Assembly: GCA_016191285.1 (NCBI GenBank)
Contig: JACPPA010000014.1
Coordinates: 100,452-164,451, forward strand
Source of the DNA: Gammaproteobacteria bacterium
GTDB taxonomy: Bacteria > Pseudomonadota > Gammaproteobacteria > Ga0077536
Direction of reading: 5' to 3'
DNA: 64,000 nt
Shown: in pieces, positions 42,569-52,596 of the stretch
How the letters are laid out: the number at the start of each line of letters is the position of its first letter
Position numbering within the stretch: the first letter of the stretch is position 1
Made by a program: the position numbers and the translations under genes
The notes under the pieces: generated by a model
What the model saw: only the letters and a program-made list of their open reading frames with translations
What the model was told of the DNA's origin: nothing
The model's database searches: none

Positions 42569-44977
42569 ATGGACGACAACACAGTTCCAGAAATCGTTGC
42601 CAACGGCGCGCTCGACGCCACGCGCAATGTGCCCGCGCGGATCAGTGATTCGCTGCCCAGCAAACTCTTGTTGTTGCCGTTGCAGGCGCGGCCGTTTTTC
42701 CCCGCGCAGACCATGCCCATCGTCATCAACGAGGAGTTATGGCGGGAAACGATCGAGCGGGTCGGCAACACGCCGCATCATCTCGTTGGCTTGATATTAA
42801 CCAAAAAGCCGAGCGATGAGTCGCCGACGCCAACGGATTTGCACACCATTGGCACGGTGGTGCGCATGCATCAGCCAATGCGCGGCGACGGTCGCATTCA
42901 GTTCATCGCCGAGGGACTGCAACGTTTTCGAATCGTCAATTGGATCGCGAGCGAACGTCCCTTTCTTGCGCAGGTCGAATATCCCTCGGCGCCAGACGAA
43001 GCCAAGCAAAAGGTTCGGGCGTATGCACAAGCCATCATCGGCAAGTTGAAGGAGTTACTGCCGCTCAACCCCTTGTACAAGGAGGGCCTGCGCGCCTATT
43101 TGGAACGGTTTACGCCGGACGAAGCGGGACCGTTGGCCGATTTTGCCGCGGCTTTGACCAGCGCCACCGCCAAGGACCTGCAGGATGTCCTCGACGCGAT
43201 TCCGCTACTGCGACGCATGGAAAAAGTCATGCTGTTGGTGCAGCACGAAATTGAAATCGCGGGCCTGCAAAGCGAAATTCGGCACAAAGTCGAAGAACGC
43301 GGCAGTGAAAAGCAGCGTGAATTTTTTCTGCGCGAACAATTAAAAGAAATCCAGCAGCAGCTTGGCATTTCCAAAGACGACAAAACCATCGAGCTGGATA
43401 AGTTTCGGGAACGCCTGGTCGGGCTCACAGTACCGGCCGCCGCGCAAACGCGGATCGACGATGAAATGCGAAAATTTTCCGTGCTCGAATCAGGGTCACC
43501 GGAATACGGCGTCACGCGCAATTATCTCGATACGCTCACCGCACTGCCGTGGGGTAACTATTCGAAAGATAACGTCGACATCAAACATGCGCGTGTCGTG
43601 CTTGATCGCGAGCATGAAGGATTACAAGACGTTAAAGATCGGATCATCGAGTTTCTCGGCGTGGGCGCGATCAAGGGCGAAGTCGCGGGTTCAATCCTGT
43701 TGTTTGTTGGTCCCCCGGGGGTCGGGAAGACGTCGGTGGGTCGATCGATCGCGAATGCGCTCGGCCGCGAACTTTATCGGTTTAGCGTCGGTGGCATGCG
43801 CGATGAGGCTGAGATCAAGGGGCACCGCCGGACGTATATCGCGGCGATGCCGGGCAAGATCATTCAAGCCCTGCGCGAAACTAAACGCGCGAACCCCGTC
43901 ATCGTGCTCGACGAAATCGACAAGATCGGCGCGTCGTATCAAGGTGATCCAGCATCCGCATTGTTGGAGGTATTGGATCCCGAGCAAAACGCGAATTTCC
44001 TCGATCATTATCTTGATGTTCGCTTCGACCTCTCACGCGTGTTGTTTATCTGCACCGCCAATCAACTCGATACCATTCCGCGGGCATTGCTCGATCGCAT
44101 GGAAGTGGTGCGCCTTGCGGGCTACTTGGCGGAAGAGAAACTGGCCATCGCAAAACGTCATCTGTGGCCGAAGCAGCGCGAAAAAGCCGGACTTAAAGCC
44201 GCGCAACTGACGCTCACCGATAGCGCGGTGCGTAAGATTGTGAACGATTACGCCCGCGAGGCCGGGGTGCGCAATTTAGATAAGCAACTTAATCGGATCG
44301 TGCGCAAAGCCGTGATTAAGATCATCGAGGCGCCGCGCTCCAAGGTTAAGGTCACGCCGGAAAATTTGCAGACCTTTCTCGGCAATCCAGTGTTCCGCCA
44401 GGAGCGTCAGCAGCACGGCATTGGCGTCGTGACGGGTTTGGCTTGGACCGCGCTCGGTGGTGCGACCTTGGAAGTGGAATCCGCGCGCGTGCACATGAAA
44501 AATCGTGGCTTCAAACTCACTGGCCAGCTAGGCGATGTCATGAAAGAGTCAGCGGAGATCGCCTATAGCTATGTCGCCGCCAATCTTGCCGAATACGGTG
44601 CGCCACCGGCATTTTTCGACGACGCGTTGGTGCATTTGCACGTGCCCGAAGGCGCCACGCCGAAAGACGGGCCGAGCGCGGGCATCACGATGGCGACGGC
44701 ATTGCTGTCGCTGGCCCGCAATCAAGCGCCCACCTTGCAGTGCGCGATGACCGGTGAATTAACGCTCACCGGCCGGGTGTTGCCAGTGGGCGGGATCCGC
44801 GAAAAATTGATCGCCGCCAAGCGCAATGGGATCAAGACGGTGTTATTGCCCGGCGCCACGCGTGGAGATTTCGACGAGTTGCCAAGCCACATCAAACAGG
44901 GGCTAACGATTCACTTTGTCGAACATTACCGCGAGGTAGCGGCGCTGGTGTTTGCCAAGCCGGCGCGGCGGCGTTAG
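42569..44977 (+). CDS. lon: ATP-dependent protease La (Lon)
   Basis: The 802-residue protein has an N-terminal substrate-binding domain starting LLLLPLQARPFFPAQ. The AAA module has Walker A GPPGVGKTSVG and Walker B VIVLDEIDKIG. The C-terminal serine-lysine protease domain has the nucleophile in KDGPSAGITMATAL and the Lys near REKLIAAKRNG. Length and order are normal for bacterial Lon. Its 3' end overlaps the convergent MFS gene by 4 bp. Confidence 0.96.
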   Translation: MDDNTVPEIVANGALDATRNVPARISDSLPSKLLLLPLQARPFFPAQTMPIVINEELWRETIERVGNTPHHLVGLILTKKPSDESPTPTDLHTIGTVVRMHQPMRGDGRIQFIAEGLQRFRIVNWIASERPFLAQVEYPSAPDEAKQKVRAYAQAIIGKLKELLPLNPLYKEGLRAYLERFTPDEAGPLADFAAALTSATAKDLQDVLDAIPLLRRMEKVMLLVQHEIEIAGLQSEIRHKVEERGSEKQREFFLREQLKEIQQQLGISKDDKTIELDKFRERLVGLTVPAAAQTRIDDEMRKFSVLESGSPEYGVTRNYLDTLTALPWGNYSKDNVDIKHARVVLDREHEGLQDVKDRIIEFLGVGAIKGEVAGSILLFVGPPGVGKTSVGRSIANALGRELYRFSVGGMRDEAEIKGHRRTYIAAMPGKIIQALRETKRANPVIVLDEIDKIGASYQGDPASALLEVLDPEQNANFLDHYLDVRFDLSRVLFICTANQLDTIPRALLDRMEVVRLAGYLAEEKLAIAKRHLWPKQREKAGLKAAQLTLTDSAVRKIVNDYAREAGVRNLDKQLNRIVRKAVIKIIEAPRSKVKVTPENLQTFLGNPVFRQERQQHGIGVVTGLAWTALGGATLEVESARVHMKNRGFKLTGQLGDVMKESAEIAYSYVAANLAEYGAPPAFFDDALVHLHVPEGATPKDGPSAGITMATALLSLARNQAPTLQCAMTGELTLTGRVLPVGGIREKLIAAKRNGIKTVLLPGATRGDFDELPSHIKQGLTIHFVEHYREVAALVFAKPARRR

Positions 44978-46278
44978 GCGCGGCGGAGTAATCGTCGTAC
45001 GCGCTGCCCGAACTCGGGTAGCGCACGCCATCCGGCGATAAGCACCACCAGATGGAGCACCGCAACGCACAGGAAGATCGTCGGAATGGCGCACCCGAGC
45101 TGAAAGAGTAGTGCGGTGAAGAGTGCGGACGCGACCATCAACAGCGCGTTCAAGATATTCAGGCTGCCAATCACTCGCGCCCGCTCCGCGGCCGCGGCGC
45201 GGGCTTGCAAGGCGGCATTGAGCGGCACGATAAATAAGGCGCCAAAGGCGCCGATCCCAACCAAATCGATAAAGATTCTGAGCGCGGCCGGTGCGGCGAA
45301 AAACGTACCGAGGGTCAGCCCGGCGGCTGGCTCGGGTAGACCAAGGCGCCAGACATCGGCCGCGAACAAGCTGATCCCAAACCCGGCTAGCGGTACGAGT
45401 CCGAGCTCGATGCGTCGTCGCGACAGGCCTTCGCATAACAGCGAGCCGACGCCAATGCCAACGGTGAACGCCGCGTTCAGGAGTGTCACGGCGCGCGCGT
45501 CCGCGTGCAGTAAGTCCCGACCGTAGCTCGGCACCACGCTAAGAAACGCCGCGCCGATAAACCAAAACCACGAGATCATCAGGAGCAGGACGGTGGTTTC
45601 GCGTGTCGCCAGCGTGTGGCGTAGCAAGCGCCAGGTCGCCCGCGGCACATGCCAGTCGATGGCGAGCCCGGGAGCACTCGCGACAGCTTCAGGAATGAGA
45701 CAGGCCGTGCCCCAGCCGAGTAGCGCGACGACGAGAACGGTTACGATTACCGGTAACGGACCGTAACCGGTAATTGATGCAATCAGTCCGCCCGCGGCGG
45801 CGCCGGTTAGGATCGCGATGTAGGTCGCCATTTGGATTAATCCGTTACCGCCGATCATCTCCGTCGCACGCAAGTGCTGCGGGAGGATGCTGTATTTCAA
45901 CGGACCGAAGAACGCGGCTTGAACGCCGGTGAGAAACAACACGCAGAACAAGAACTCCGTGCGTTGGCTCCAAAACGCCAGCGCGCCTAAGCCCATGACG
46001 ATGATTTCAGCGAACTTAACGCGCCTTATCAATCGCGATTTTTCGTATTTGTCCGCAAGCTGTCCGGCCACCGCTGAAAATAACAAGAACGGTAGAATGA
46101 ACACGCCACCGCTTAACGCCACCAGCGTACCGGCCGGCACACTGCTGGCGCCGGCCAGCTTAAAAGTGATGAAAATGACGAGCGCGAAGCGAAAAATATT
46201 ATCGTTCAACGCGCCGAGGAACTGGCAAATGAACAGCGGTAGAAAATTGCGCGATTGGAGCAGGTTAAATTGGCTCAT
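44974..46278 (-). CDS. MFS transporter, lysophospholipid (LplT)-like
   Basis: The 434-residue protein has about 12 hydrophobic helices and begins with the LplT/Aas-MFS-like segment RNFLPLFICQFLGALNDNIFRFAL. The following GQLADKYEKSRLIRR is the loop 2-3 MFS signature of this group. LplT flips 2-acyl-lysophosphatidylethanolamine inward for reacylation. The acyltransferase Aas, often adjacent or fused, is not present here, so function is by family only. Confidence 0.83.
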   Translation of the reverse strand: MSQFNLLQSRNFLPLFICQFLGALNDNIFRFALVIFITFKLAGASSVPAGTLVALSGGVFILPFLLFSAVAGQLADKYEKSRLIRRVKFAEIIVMGLGALAFWSQRTEFLFCVLFLTGVQAAFFGPLKYSILPQHLRATEMIGGNGLIQMATYIAILTGAAAGGLIASITGYGPLPVIVTVLVVALLGWGTACLIPEAVASAPGLAIDWHVPRATWRLLRHTLATRETTVLLLMISWFWFIGAAFLSVVPSYGRDLLHADARAVTLLNAAFTVGIGVGSLLCEGLSRRRIELGLVPLAGFGISLFAADVWRLGLPEPAAGLTLGTFFAAPAALRIFIDLVGIGAFGALFIVPLNAALQARAAAAERARVIGSLNILNALLMVASALFTALLFQLGCAIPTIFLCVAVLHLVVLIAGWRALPEFGQRVRRLLRRA

Positions 46279-46341
46279 TGATGCTTTAGTTAAAGGAATC
46301 GCGCTACCGACCGCTAGTCCAAGCTATCCGAATGTTCGCCC

Positions 46342-47796
46342 ATGTCCATCAATCCTAACATCGAATTACTTAAGCAGCGGCGGACCAAGATTGTTGCGAC
46401 CGTTGGTCCGCGTTCGCGCGATGCCAGTGCGATTCGCGGTCTTATTGACGCGGGCGTCGATGTGTTCCGGCTCAATATGTCGCATGGCGTCGCCGCCGAG
46501 CACGCCGACGCCATCGGCATGATTCGGGATTATGCCGCGATCGCCGGACGACCGATTGGAGTCTTAGCGGATTTGTGTGGACCGAAGATCAGAACCGGTA
46601 AATTCATCGGTAACTCGGTCGCGCTCGTCACGGGCGCGGTGGTTACCGTGACCACCCGTGAAGTCCTGGGCACCGCCTGCTTGATCCCGTCGCAATATCG
46701 CGCGCTGGCGTCGGATGTTCAGCGCGGCGACCGCATCTTGCTCAATGACGGTGCCGCCGAATTAGTCGTTGAAGCCGTCGAGGACAGCGAAATTCGCTGT
46801 CGCGTGATTACCGGTGGCCCGGTCGGCAATCACAAGGGGATCAATCTGCCCGGGGTTAAAGTCTCTGCGCCGTCGCTAACCGAACGCGATATCGAAGACG
46901 CAAAATTCGCGCTTAAGCAAGAAGTGGATTTCATCGCTTTGTCATTCGTGCGTACGCGCGCGGACGTCGATGCCTTGCGCGCGGTGGTCGCGATGCAGGC
47001 GTCGCGGCCGGCGTTGATCGCGAAGATTGAAAAACCGGAAGCGCTGGTGAATAGCATCGAAATCATCCAGGCCGCCGATGGCATCATGGTCGCGCGCGGC
47101 GATTTGGGGGTTGAGCTAAATCCGGAACAGGTGCCGCTCGCCCAAAGCCAGTTGATCCATTACGCGCGACTGCACGACAAGCCGGTGATCGTCGCGACCC
47201 AAATGTTGGAATCGATGATTTCGAACGCGCGGCCGACGCGCGCCGAAGTCACCGATGTCTCGCACGCGGTGGCGGCTGGCGCGGACGCGGTGATGCTCTC
47301 GGGGGAAACCGCGGTCGGCGAGCATCCCGAAGCGGCAGTCGGGATGATGGTGCGAATTGCCCATCAAACCGAAGCCTACTACGTACAGAACGGACTGCCG
47401 TTTGGTCTGCCACGGATTGGCGCGGTGAACGAAGCGGTGCCGTTTGGGGACGCGATTGCCAATTCAGTGGCCCAGTTGGTCATCGAGACGCGGGCCAAGG
47501 CGGTGGTGGTGATCTCGATGCAGGGGATGACGGCGACGACGATCAGCGCCGCGCGGCCCAACGCGCCGATCGTCGCGATATCGCGTTTCGCGGCGACTTG
47601 CCGCCGCTTGAATTTGTTGTGGGGCGTGATCCCGTATGTGGATGATACCGCAGGGGTCGAGAACCCGAATCTAATCGCTCGGCGTGCCGTATTGAATTTA
47701 GATCTTGCGCGGAGCGGCGAATTCGTGGTTTTGGTGCGCGGCTTTCACAGCGATTCAGAATTGAATACGCCGACGATTACGCTGCTGCGCATTTAG
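46342..47796 (+). CDS. pyk: Pyruvate kinase
   Basis: The 484-residue enzyme catalyses PEP + ADP to pyruvate + ATP. Key segments are RRTKIVATVGP, DAGVDVFRLNMSHG, the active-site IAKIEKPEAL, and VARGDLGVE. The C-terminal regulatory domain is present (GMTATTISAARP). It is divergent from the LplT-like gene and followed by REP elements. Confidence 0.96.
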   Translation: MSINPNIELLKQRRTKIVATVGPRSRDASAIRGLIDAGVDVFRLNMSHGVAAEHADAIGMIRDYAAIAGRPIGVLADLCGPKIRTGKFIGNSVALVTGAVVTVTTREVLGTACLIPSQYRALASDVQRGDRILLNDGAAELVVEAVEDSEIRCRVITGGPVGNHKGINLPGVKVSAPSLTERDIEDAKFALKQEVDFIALSFVRTRADVDALRAVVAMQASRPALIAKIEKPEALVNSIEIIQAADGIMVARGDLGVELNPEQVPLAQSQLIHYARLHDKPVIVATQMLESMISNARPTRAEVTDVSHAVAAGADAVMLSGETAVGEHPEAAVGMMVRIAHQTEAYYVQNGLPFGLPRIGAVNEAVPFGDAIANSVAQLVIETRAKAVVVISMQGMTATTISAARPNAPIVAISRFAATCRRLNLLWGVIPYVDDTAGVENPNLIARRAVLNLDLARSGEFVVLVRGFHSDSELNTPTITLLRI

Positions 47797-47810
47797 GGGA
47801 AGGCTAAATG

Positions 47811-47947
47811 ATTCGCCGCTAAAGCGGCTCCCACAAGTGCGGACGGCACTTGTCATGGGCGAAGATTCGCGGATAAATCCGCTCCCACAAATAGGCGCCC
47901 ACAATGACTTCCGGCAAGTTTCGTGGGAGCGGATTTATCCGCGAATC
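47811..47947. repeat. REP cluster, three elements
   Basis: One element lies at 47811-47836 (stem GCCGC...GCGGC), one at 47865-47890 and its inverted partner at 47923-47947 (stem GCGGA/TCCGC with TTTA loop). Conserved ends are GTGGGAG and CGAAT. The latter two form a head-to-head pair. They fill the gap after pyruvate kinase and before the convergent hydrolase. Confidence 0.85.
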
Positions 47948-47958
47948 TTGCCTGTGTC

Positions 47959-48861
47959 TCAATCGCCGCGATTAGAATTCGCCACCAACCGAGTCGGCAC
48001 AATCAAGTCATGCATTTTGGGCGCGAGTGCGGCCAACCATTCGCCGCCACGCGGATCTTGCGCCAGACCCACCAAAATATATTTGTGACCTTGAGCTTCA
48101 ACCAGCGCGCTGTCCGCATGCCATTCGTGCCAGGTACCGGACTTCCGATAGAGCTTCACGCCAGGACGGTCGGCCAAACCGAGTACGAACTTGTGATGAA
48201 TTCCAGGGTCGCCCAACATGCCCTTCATGATGCGAGTGAGTTTGGGATTGACCAACTCACCGGCTTCGAGCAGATAGTAAAAACGTGCGGTTTGCATCGC
48301 GGTCGCGCCATGCGCGAGATGATGCAAGGGATCCAATTGGTAGGCCGTCCCTCGTGCATATTCCTTGCCGACCCACAGCCCGCCGTTAACGAGTGGATCG
48401 TAGAGCCGGAAGCGATCGGATTGAAGAATACGATTGACTCGCGTCTTGCCCACGCGATTCAACATATAGGTGGCATCGGTATTCGATGAGAATCGAATCA
48501 TGCGCGTCATCGACTCGCGAACCTTGTCGTCGAGCGTCAACTGGCCGCGTTCAATTTCAACGAAGGCGCCCAACAAGATCGCAATCTTCGGCAAACTCGC
48601 CGCGTACATCATGTGGTCGCCGTTCACTTCGGCCACGCGTGGCGAATCGGGCTGTGAAATATCCACCAACGCGACGCAGAGTTTTTCCGCGGCGACCGCT
48701 GAACCAAGACCTAGCCGGTTTAGCTCGCGCTTCATCGCGGACGTGAGATCGGGATCGTAGTTTTCGCGCAGCGATGACGCATCGCCGAGATCGTCCGCGA
48801 ACGCGCTGCACGCGAACAATACGGCCAGTAATGGCCCGAATATGCTACGGTATCCCCCCAT
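47959..48861 (-). CDS. Class A beta-lactamase-family serine hydrolase, exported
   Basis: The 300-residue protein starts with a signal peptide (FGPLLAVLFACSAFADD). It has Ser-x-x-Lys in AASLPKIAIL, SSN in RFSSNTDATYM, and KSG in YRKSGTWHEWHADSALVE. The fold and size fit the beta-lactamase2/PBP-like family. It lacks the usual Glu166 loop in an obvious form, so beta-lactam hydrolysis is uncertain. It is only distantly like the hydrolase at 36561-37826. Confidence 0.82.
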   Translation of the reverse strand: MGGYRSIFGPLLAVLFACSAFADDLGDASSLRENYDPDLTSAMKRELNRLGLGSAVAAEKLCVALVDISQPDSPRVAEVNGDHMMYAASLPKIAILLGAFVEIERGQLTLDDKVRESMTRMIRFSSNTDATYMLNRVGKTRVNRILQSDRFRLYDPLVNGGLWVGKEYARGTAYQLDPLHHLAHGATAMQTARFYYLLEAGELVNPKLTRIMKGMLGDPGIHHKFVLGLADRPGVKLYRKSGTWHEWHADSALVEAQGHKYILVGLAQDPRGGEWLAALAPKMHDLIVPTRLVANSNRGD

Positions 48862-48920
48862 AAGTCGGCGGACTCTATCACTCGACTAATACCAGCAGCA
48901 AGAATTTTTAACATTCAACC

Positions 48921-50186
48921 ATGAACCATTCACGCGTGGCTGACGAAGATGTAACGCGCGCTCCGCCACTGCTTGGTCGCTCGCTCGCGTTGTTCGCGAA
49001 TTTCTTTTTTATCATTCTCGCGTACTACCAGGTGAAGGCCGCGTCGCGCTCTTTATTGATTGAGTTCGGCGGCGCCGAAGCGCTGCCGTACGCGTGGGTT
49101 TATTCCGCGTTGGCCTTAATGGGGTTGATCAGCGGGTACCACGTGTTGGTTGAGCGCTACACACGCGTCAAGGTTGTGTTGATTTCACTACTTGGCTTTG
49201 CGTTGTGCATGGTGCTCTTTCGCCTCGTGTTCACGCCGCGAAGTCTTTTCACGGCGACGGTGTTCTATGTCTTCGTCGACATCTTCAGTGTGGTGTTGGT
49301 CGAACAATTCTGGAGTCTCACCGATTCGATCAGCAGCGCCGAGCAAGGGACCAGGAGTTTTTGGTTTGTCGGCACCGGTGGCTTGGTTGGCGGCACGCTG
49401 GGCGGACTCTTGGCGAGCGCGCTGGTGACGTATACGCCGCTTAAAACCGCCGACCTGCTGTATTCCTGCGCGGCCATGCTCCTGCTTGTTTTCGCCCTCA
49501 ATGTTGGGATGTGGCGGGCCGGCTTGTATGCCGAAGTGCATGAACATGGCGCGCCCCGTCGCGCCACCGCCGATTGGCGGGCGCTGCTAAGCAATCGCTA
49601 TCTATTGCTCATCGCCGCGGTCCTCTGCTTTTCGCAGATGGCGCAACCGATCGTCGAGTACCAATTTTTAGCTGTCGTCGAGAAAGCCTTTCCCAATACC
49701 GATCAGCGCACCGCCTACATCAGTGAGTTCTTCAGCGTGATGGGGTTGGTCTCGATCGGCGTCAATGTGTTGCTGACGCCAATTATTCATCGCGCGTTCG
49801 GCGCGATGGGGGGATTGATCATTCAGCCCTTGGTTTTATCGTTCGGTGCGATCGCGTTTTATTTTCATAGCACATTGAACATGGCGGCAGCGATGAAGAT
49901 CGGCGATCGCGGTTTGTCGTACTCGATTAATCGCGCCTCAAAAGAGTTGCTGTACGTGCCGGTGGATCCGATTCTGACTTATCAAGCCAAGGCCTGGATC
50001 GATATGTTCGGGTATCGTCTGTTCAAGGCCTTGGGCTCGGGTTTGATCCTGCTCTTCACGATCGGGTTCCCCACGCCCAACAGTGCTGCCGATTTGTCGT
50101 GGGTGACGGCCGGCATTTGTGGGTTGTGGATGATTGCCTTGTTCCGGCTGGCGCAGGCCTACCGCGCGGTCTTGAGCGTCGCTTGA
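48921..50186 (+). CDS. Tlc-type NTP/NDP exchange transporter-like membrane protein
   Basis: The 421-residue protein has about 10-12 hydrophobic helices. The segment VEQFWSLTDSISSAEQG...FVGTGGLVGG, and the conserved NRASKELLYVPVD motif, match the ADP/ATP translocase (Tlc) family and its MFS-like relatives in free-living bacteria. In intracellular bacteria such proteins import host ATP; here the substrate is unknown. The next gene starts 11 bp later and is a related protein, so the two are probably a tandem unit. Confidence 0.82.
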   Translation: MNHSRVADEDVTRAPPLLGRSLALFANFFFIILAYYQVKAASRSLLIEFGGAEALPYAWVYSALALMGLISGYHVLVERYTRVKVVLISLLGFALCMVLFRLVFTPRSLFTATVFYVFVDIFSVVLVEQFWSLTDSISSAEQGTRSFWFVGTGGLVGGTLGGLLASALVTYTPLKTADLLYSCAAMLLLVFALNVGMWRAGLYAEVHEHGAPRRATADWRALLSNRYLLLIAAVLCFSQMAQPIVEYQFLAVVEKAFPNTDQRTAYISEFFSVMGLVSIGVNVLLTPIIHRAFGAMGGLIIQPLVLSFGAIAFYFHSTLNMAAAMKIGDRGLSYSINRASKELLYVPVDPILTYQAKAWIDMFGYRLFKALGSGLILLFTIGFPTPNSAADLSWVTAGICGLWMIALFRLAQAYRAVLSVA

Positions 50187-50196
50187 CGTTACGACG

Positions 50197-52371
50197 ATGC
50201 GGTTACGGATGACGCCGCGACAGGGTATGCCGCCAATGGCGTGGGCGCTCGGCGCGGCGTTCTTGATCATCGCGCATCAGGTCGCTGGCAAAGCAACTCG
50301 CGACGCGCTCTTTCTTTCACAATTCGACGTCACCGATTTGCCCAAGGTGGTGATGGTCGCGGCCGTGTTGTCGATGTTGACGGTGATCGGCATGGCGCGG
50401 CTGCTGGCACAATTTGGACCGTCGGTGGTGATGCCCCTCGCGTTCATGGCGAGCGCCGTCTTGTTTGCGCTGGAATGGCTGGCGTTACCGCGCTATCCGC
50501 ATGCGGTCGCCGTCGCGCTGTATTTACAAATGGCGATGTTCGGCGCGGTATTGATCAGCGGGTTTTGGTCGGTGGTTAATGAACGCTTCGATCCGTACAC
50601 CGCCAAATCGACCATCGCCCGCGTTGGCGCGGCGGCGACCCTCGGCGGGGTGCTGGGTGGATTGGTGGCCGGCGAGATCGCAACCGCGATCGATCTGCGG
50701 GCGATGCTGATCGTGCTTGCGTTATTGCATCTGGCCTGCGCGGCAGCGGTGCGTGCGATTGGCGAAACGCGTCGTCCATTGGCGTCACAGCCAACCCAAG
50801 TCGGGTTCGGATCCGGACTTCGATTACTCGCCTCGCAGCGCTACCTGCAATGGATGGCGTTGCTGATGGTGTTGGTCGCGATGCTCGCCGCGCTACTCGA
50901 CTATGCGTTTAAATCACAAGCTTCGAGTGAGATCCCGCGCGGCGAACATCTCGTCGCGTTTTTCGGCCAGTTCTACGCAACAGTCGGAGTGTTGACCTTC
51001 GTCGTGCAGTCGTTGCTCGGGCCGCGCTTCCTGCGCCGGTTTGGGATCGGCGCCACCTTATCCATCATGCCCGCGGTGACGCTGATTTGCGGCGCCATCG
51101 GCGCGCTCAGTCCGGGTTCGGCCGGTGCGATCTGGATCCGCGCCGCGCAAATGGCGCTCGCCAATTCTTTCTTTCGCTCAGCCTTCGAATTGCTGTATAC
51201 GCCGCTGCCGCCGCTTACTAAAAGACCGACCAAGGCGATTATCGATGTCGCGTCGGATCGTTTGGGCGATGTGCTGGGCAGTGGGTTGCTGCTCGGGGTG
51301 CTGGCTTTCGCGCCGAGTATGTCGGTGCGCATGGTCGTTGCGCTGGCGGTGGTGCTCGCGGCCGGCGTGTTGCTGGTAGTCTATCGCTTGCACGGCGGTT
51401 ATATCGAACAATTGGCGGCGAGCTTGCGCGCCGGATCGATCAGCCTCGAGGCGGAAGAAGTGGTGGACGCGACGACTCGGCTGACGCTCGCCGAAGTGTC
51501 CGTTAGTTCAGAGCGCGAGTTGTTGATGGCGCGAATCCGACACATGAAACAGACGCGGACTAATACCCATCCCGCTACCCAGAATCCGCCGCCCCGCGAC
51601 GCGAGCCCGCCGTTGGTGGCGGACCCCGCTGCCGATGCGCTCGCGGCCGCGACGATCGAACTCCTGTCCGGCGATCTGGCGCGGGTGCGGCGCTGCCTGC
51701 ACGACGGATTCATGGATCTGCGGCTGGTGCCTTATCTGGTGCCGTTGCTGGCGCAGGATGGGTTGGCCGAGGACGTGCGCATGGAACTGCGCTGGGTCGC
51801 GCCGCAAATCATTGGCACATTGGGCGATGCATTGACCAATCCGGATGTGGCGCTGGCGGCGCGCCAACGCCTGCCCAGCGTGCTCGAAGTCGTACATAAC
51901 CCGCACGCCGTGGCCGCATTGATGAATGGCGTCGAGGATGATGAGTTCAATGTTCGCTACGGCGCGGCGCGCGCGCTGGCGCGCATGCGTGGCCGCGATC
52001 CCTACATGCGCCTCGACAGTGCCCGCGTGTATGCGGCGGTGGCGCGGGAAGTCAGTGTCGAGCCCGCGATCTGGATGGCGCGCGATCGACGATTAGCCCT
52101 GGATCTGCCGGAAGAATTAACCGCGGCCGCCGACGTGGCGGATCAGCCTTTGAACTACAGCATGGAACATGTGTTTACGTTGTTGGGTCTCGTCCTCGAC
52201 CGCGACGCACTATCCTTGGCGCTCCATGCCGTCGCCAGTTCGGATCGAAACTTAAGCGGTACGGCACTCGAGTATCTTGAAAATGTGCTGCCCGATGAGG
52301 TGCGACGCGAATTGTGGCCGCGACTCGCCGAGGCGGCGCAGCGTTCGCGGCCAATTCAAGGGAAGGGTTGA
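50197..52371 (+). CDS. Tlc/MFS-like membrane protein with C-terminal HEAT-type helical domain
   Basis: The 724-residue protein has an N-terminal transporter region of about 10-12 helices (to about 410). It contains KATRDALFLSQFDVTDLPKV, SGFWSVVNERFDPYTAKS and FRSAFELLYTPLPPLTKRPTK, the counterparts of Tlc motifs. A cytoplasmic region of about 300 residues follows, mostly alpha-helical with HEAT-like repeats (NGVEDDEFNVRYGAARALARM). It is 10 bp from its smaller relative upstream. The helical domain may dock a partner protein. The start ATG has no obvious ribosome site; 50209 is an alternative. Confidence 0.78.
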   Translation: MRLRMTPRQGMPPMAWALGAAFLIIAHQVAGKATRDALFLSQFDVTDLPKVVMVAAVLSMLTVIGMARLLAQFGPSVVMPLAFMASAVLFALEWLALPRYPHAVAVALYLQMAMFGAVLISGFWSVVNERFDPYTAKSTIARVGAAATLGGVLGGLVAGEIATAIDLRAMLIVLALLHLACAAAVRAIGETRRPLASQPTQVGFGSGLRLLASQRYLQWMALLMVLVAMLAALLDYAFKSQASSEIPRGEHLVAFFGQFYATVGVLTFVVQSLLGPRFLRRFGIGATLSIMPAVTLICGAIGALSPGSAGAIWIRAAQMALANSFFRSAFELLYTPLPPLTKRPTKAIIDVASDRLGDVLGSGLLLGVLAFAPSMSVRMVVALAVVLAAGVLLVVYRLHGGYIEQLAASLRAGSISLEAEEVVDATTRLTLAEVSVSSERELLMARIRHMKQTRTNTHPATQNPPPRDASPPLVADPAADALAAATIELLSGDLARVRRCLHDGFMDLRLVPYLVPLLAQDGLAEDVRMELRWVAPQIIGTLGDALTNPDVALAARQRLPSVLEVVHNPHAVAALMNGVEDDEFNVRYGAARALARMRGRDPYMRLDSARVYAAVAREVSVEPAIWMARDRRLALDLPEELTAAADVADQPLNYSMEHVFTLLGLVLDRDALSLALHAVASSDRNLSGTALEYLENVLPDEVRRELWPRLAEAAQRSRPIQGKG

Positions 52372-52495
52372 ACGGCCACGAGAGCGTCGTCGCGAGCCGA
52401 AGTGACGCAATCCATCTTGCACGGTATTCTGGATTACTGTGTCGTTTCACTCCTTGCAACGGGCTGTCGCTACACATTCGTCTCCGGTGAAATAT

Positions 52496-52590
52496 GTGGG
52501 AGCGGCTTTAGCCGCGAATGGGCGCTGGAAAAAGATTCGCGGCTAAAGCCGCTCCCACACGGCAGCTCCCACAAAGCCGCTCCCACACGC
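52496..52590. repeat. REP pair plus partial copies
   Basis: Inverted elements at 52496-52519 and 52534-52559 share stem GCGGC/GCCGC with TTTA loop, ends GTGGGAG and CGAAT. Two truncated copies of the CTCCCACA end follow to 52590. They lie downstream of ssb and of the HEAT-transporter gene. Confidence 0.88.
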
Positions 52591-52596
52591 GCGAAT

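Noticed and set aside
48921..50186. Evidence for an intracellular, host-dependent lifestyle from Tlc-like genes
   Set aside because: The rest of the window (benzoate use, efflux, secretion, many REPs) suits a free-living bacterium, and Tlc relatives also occur in such organisms.
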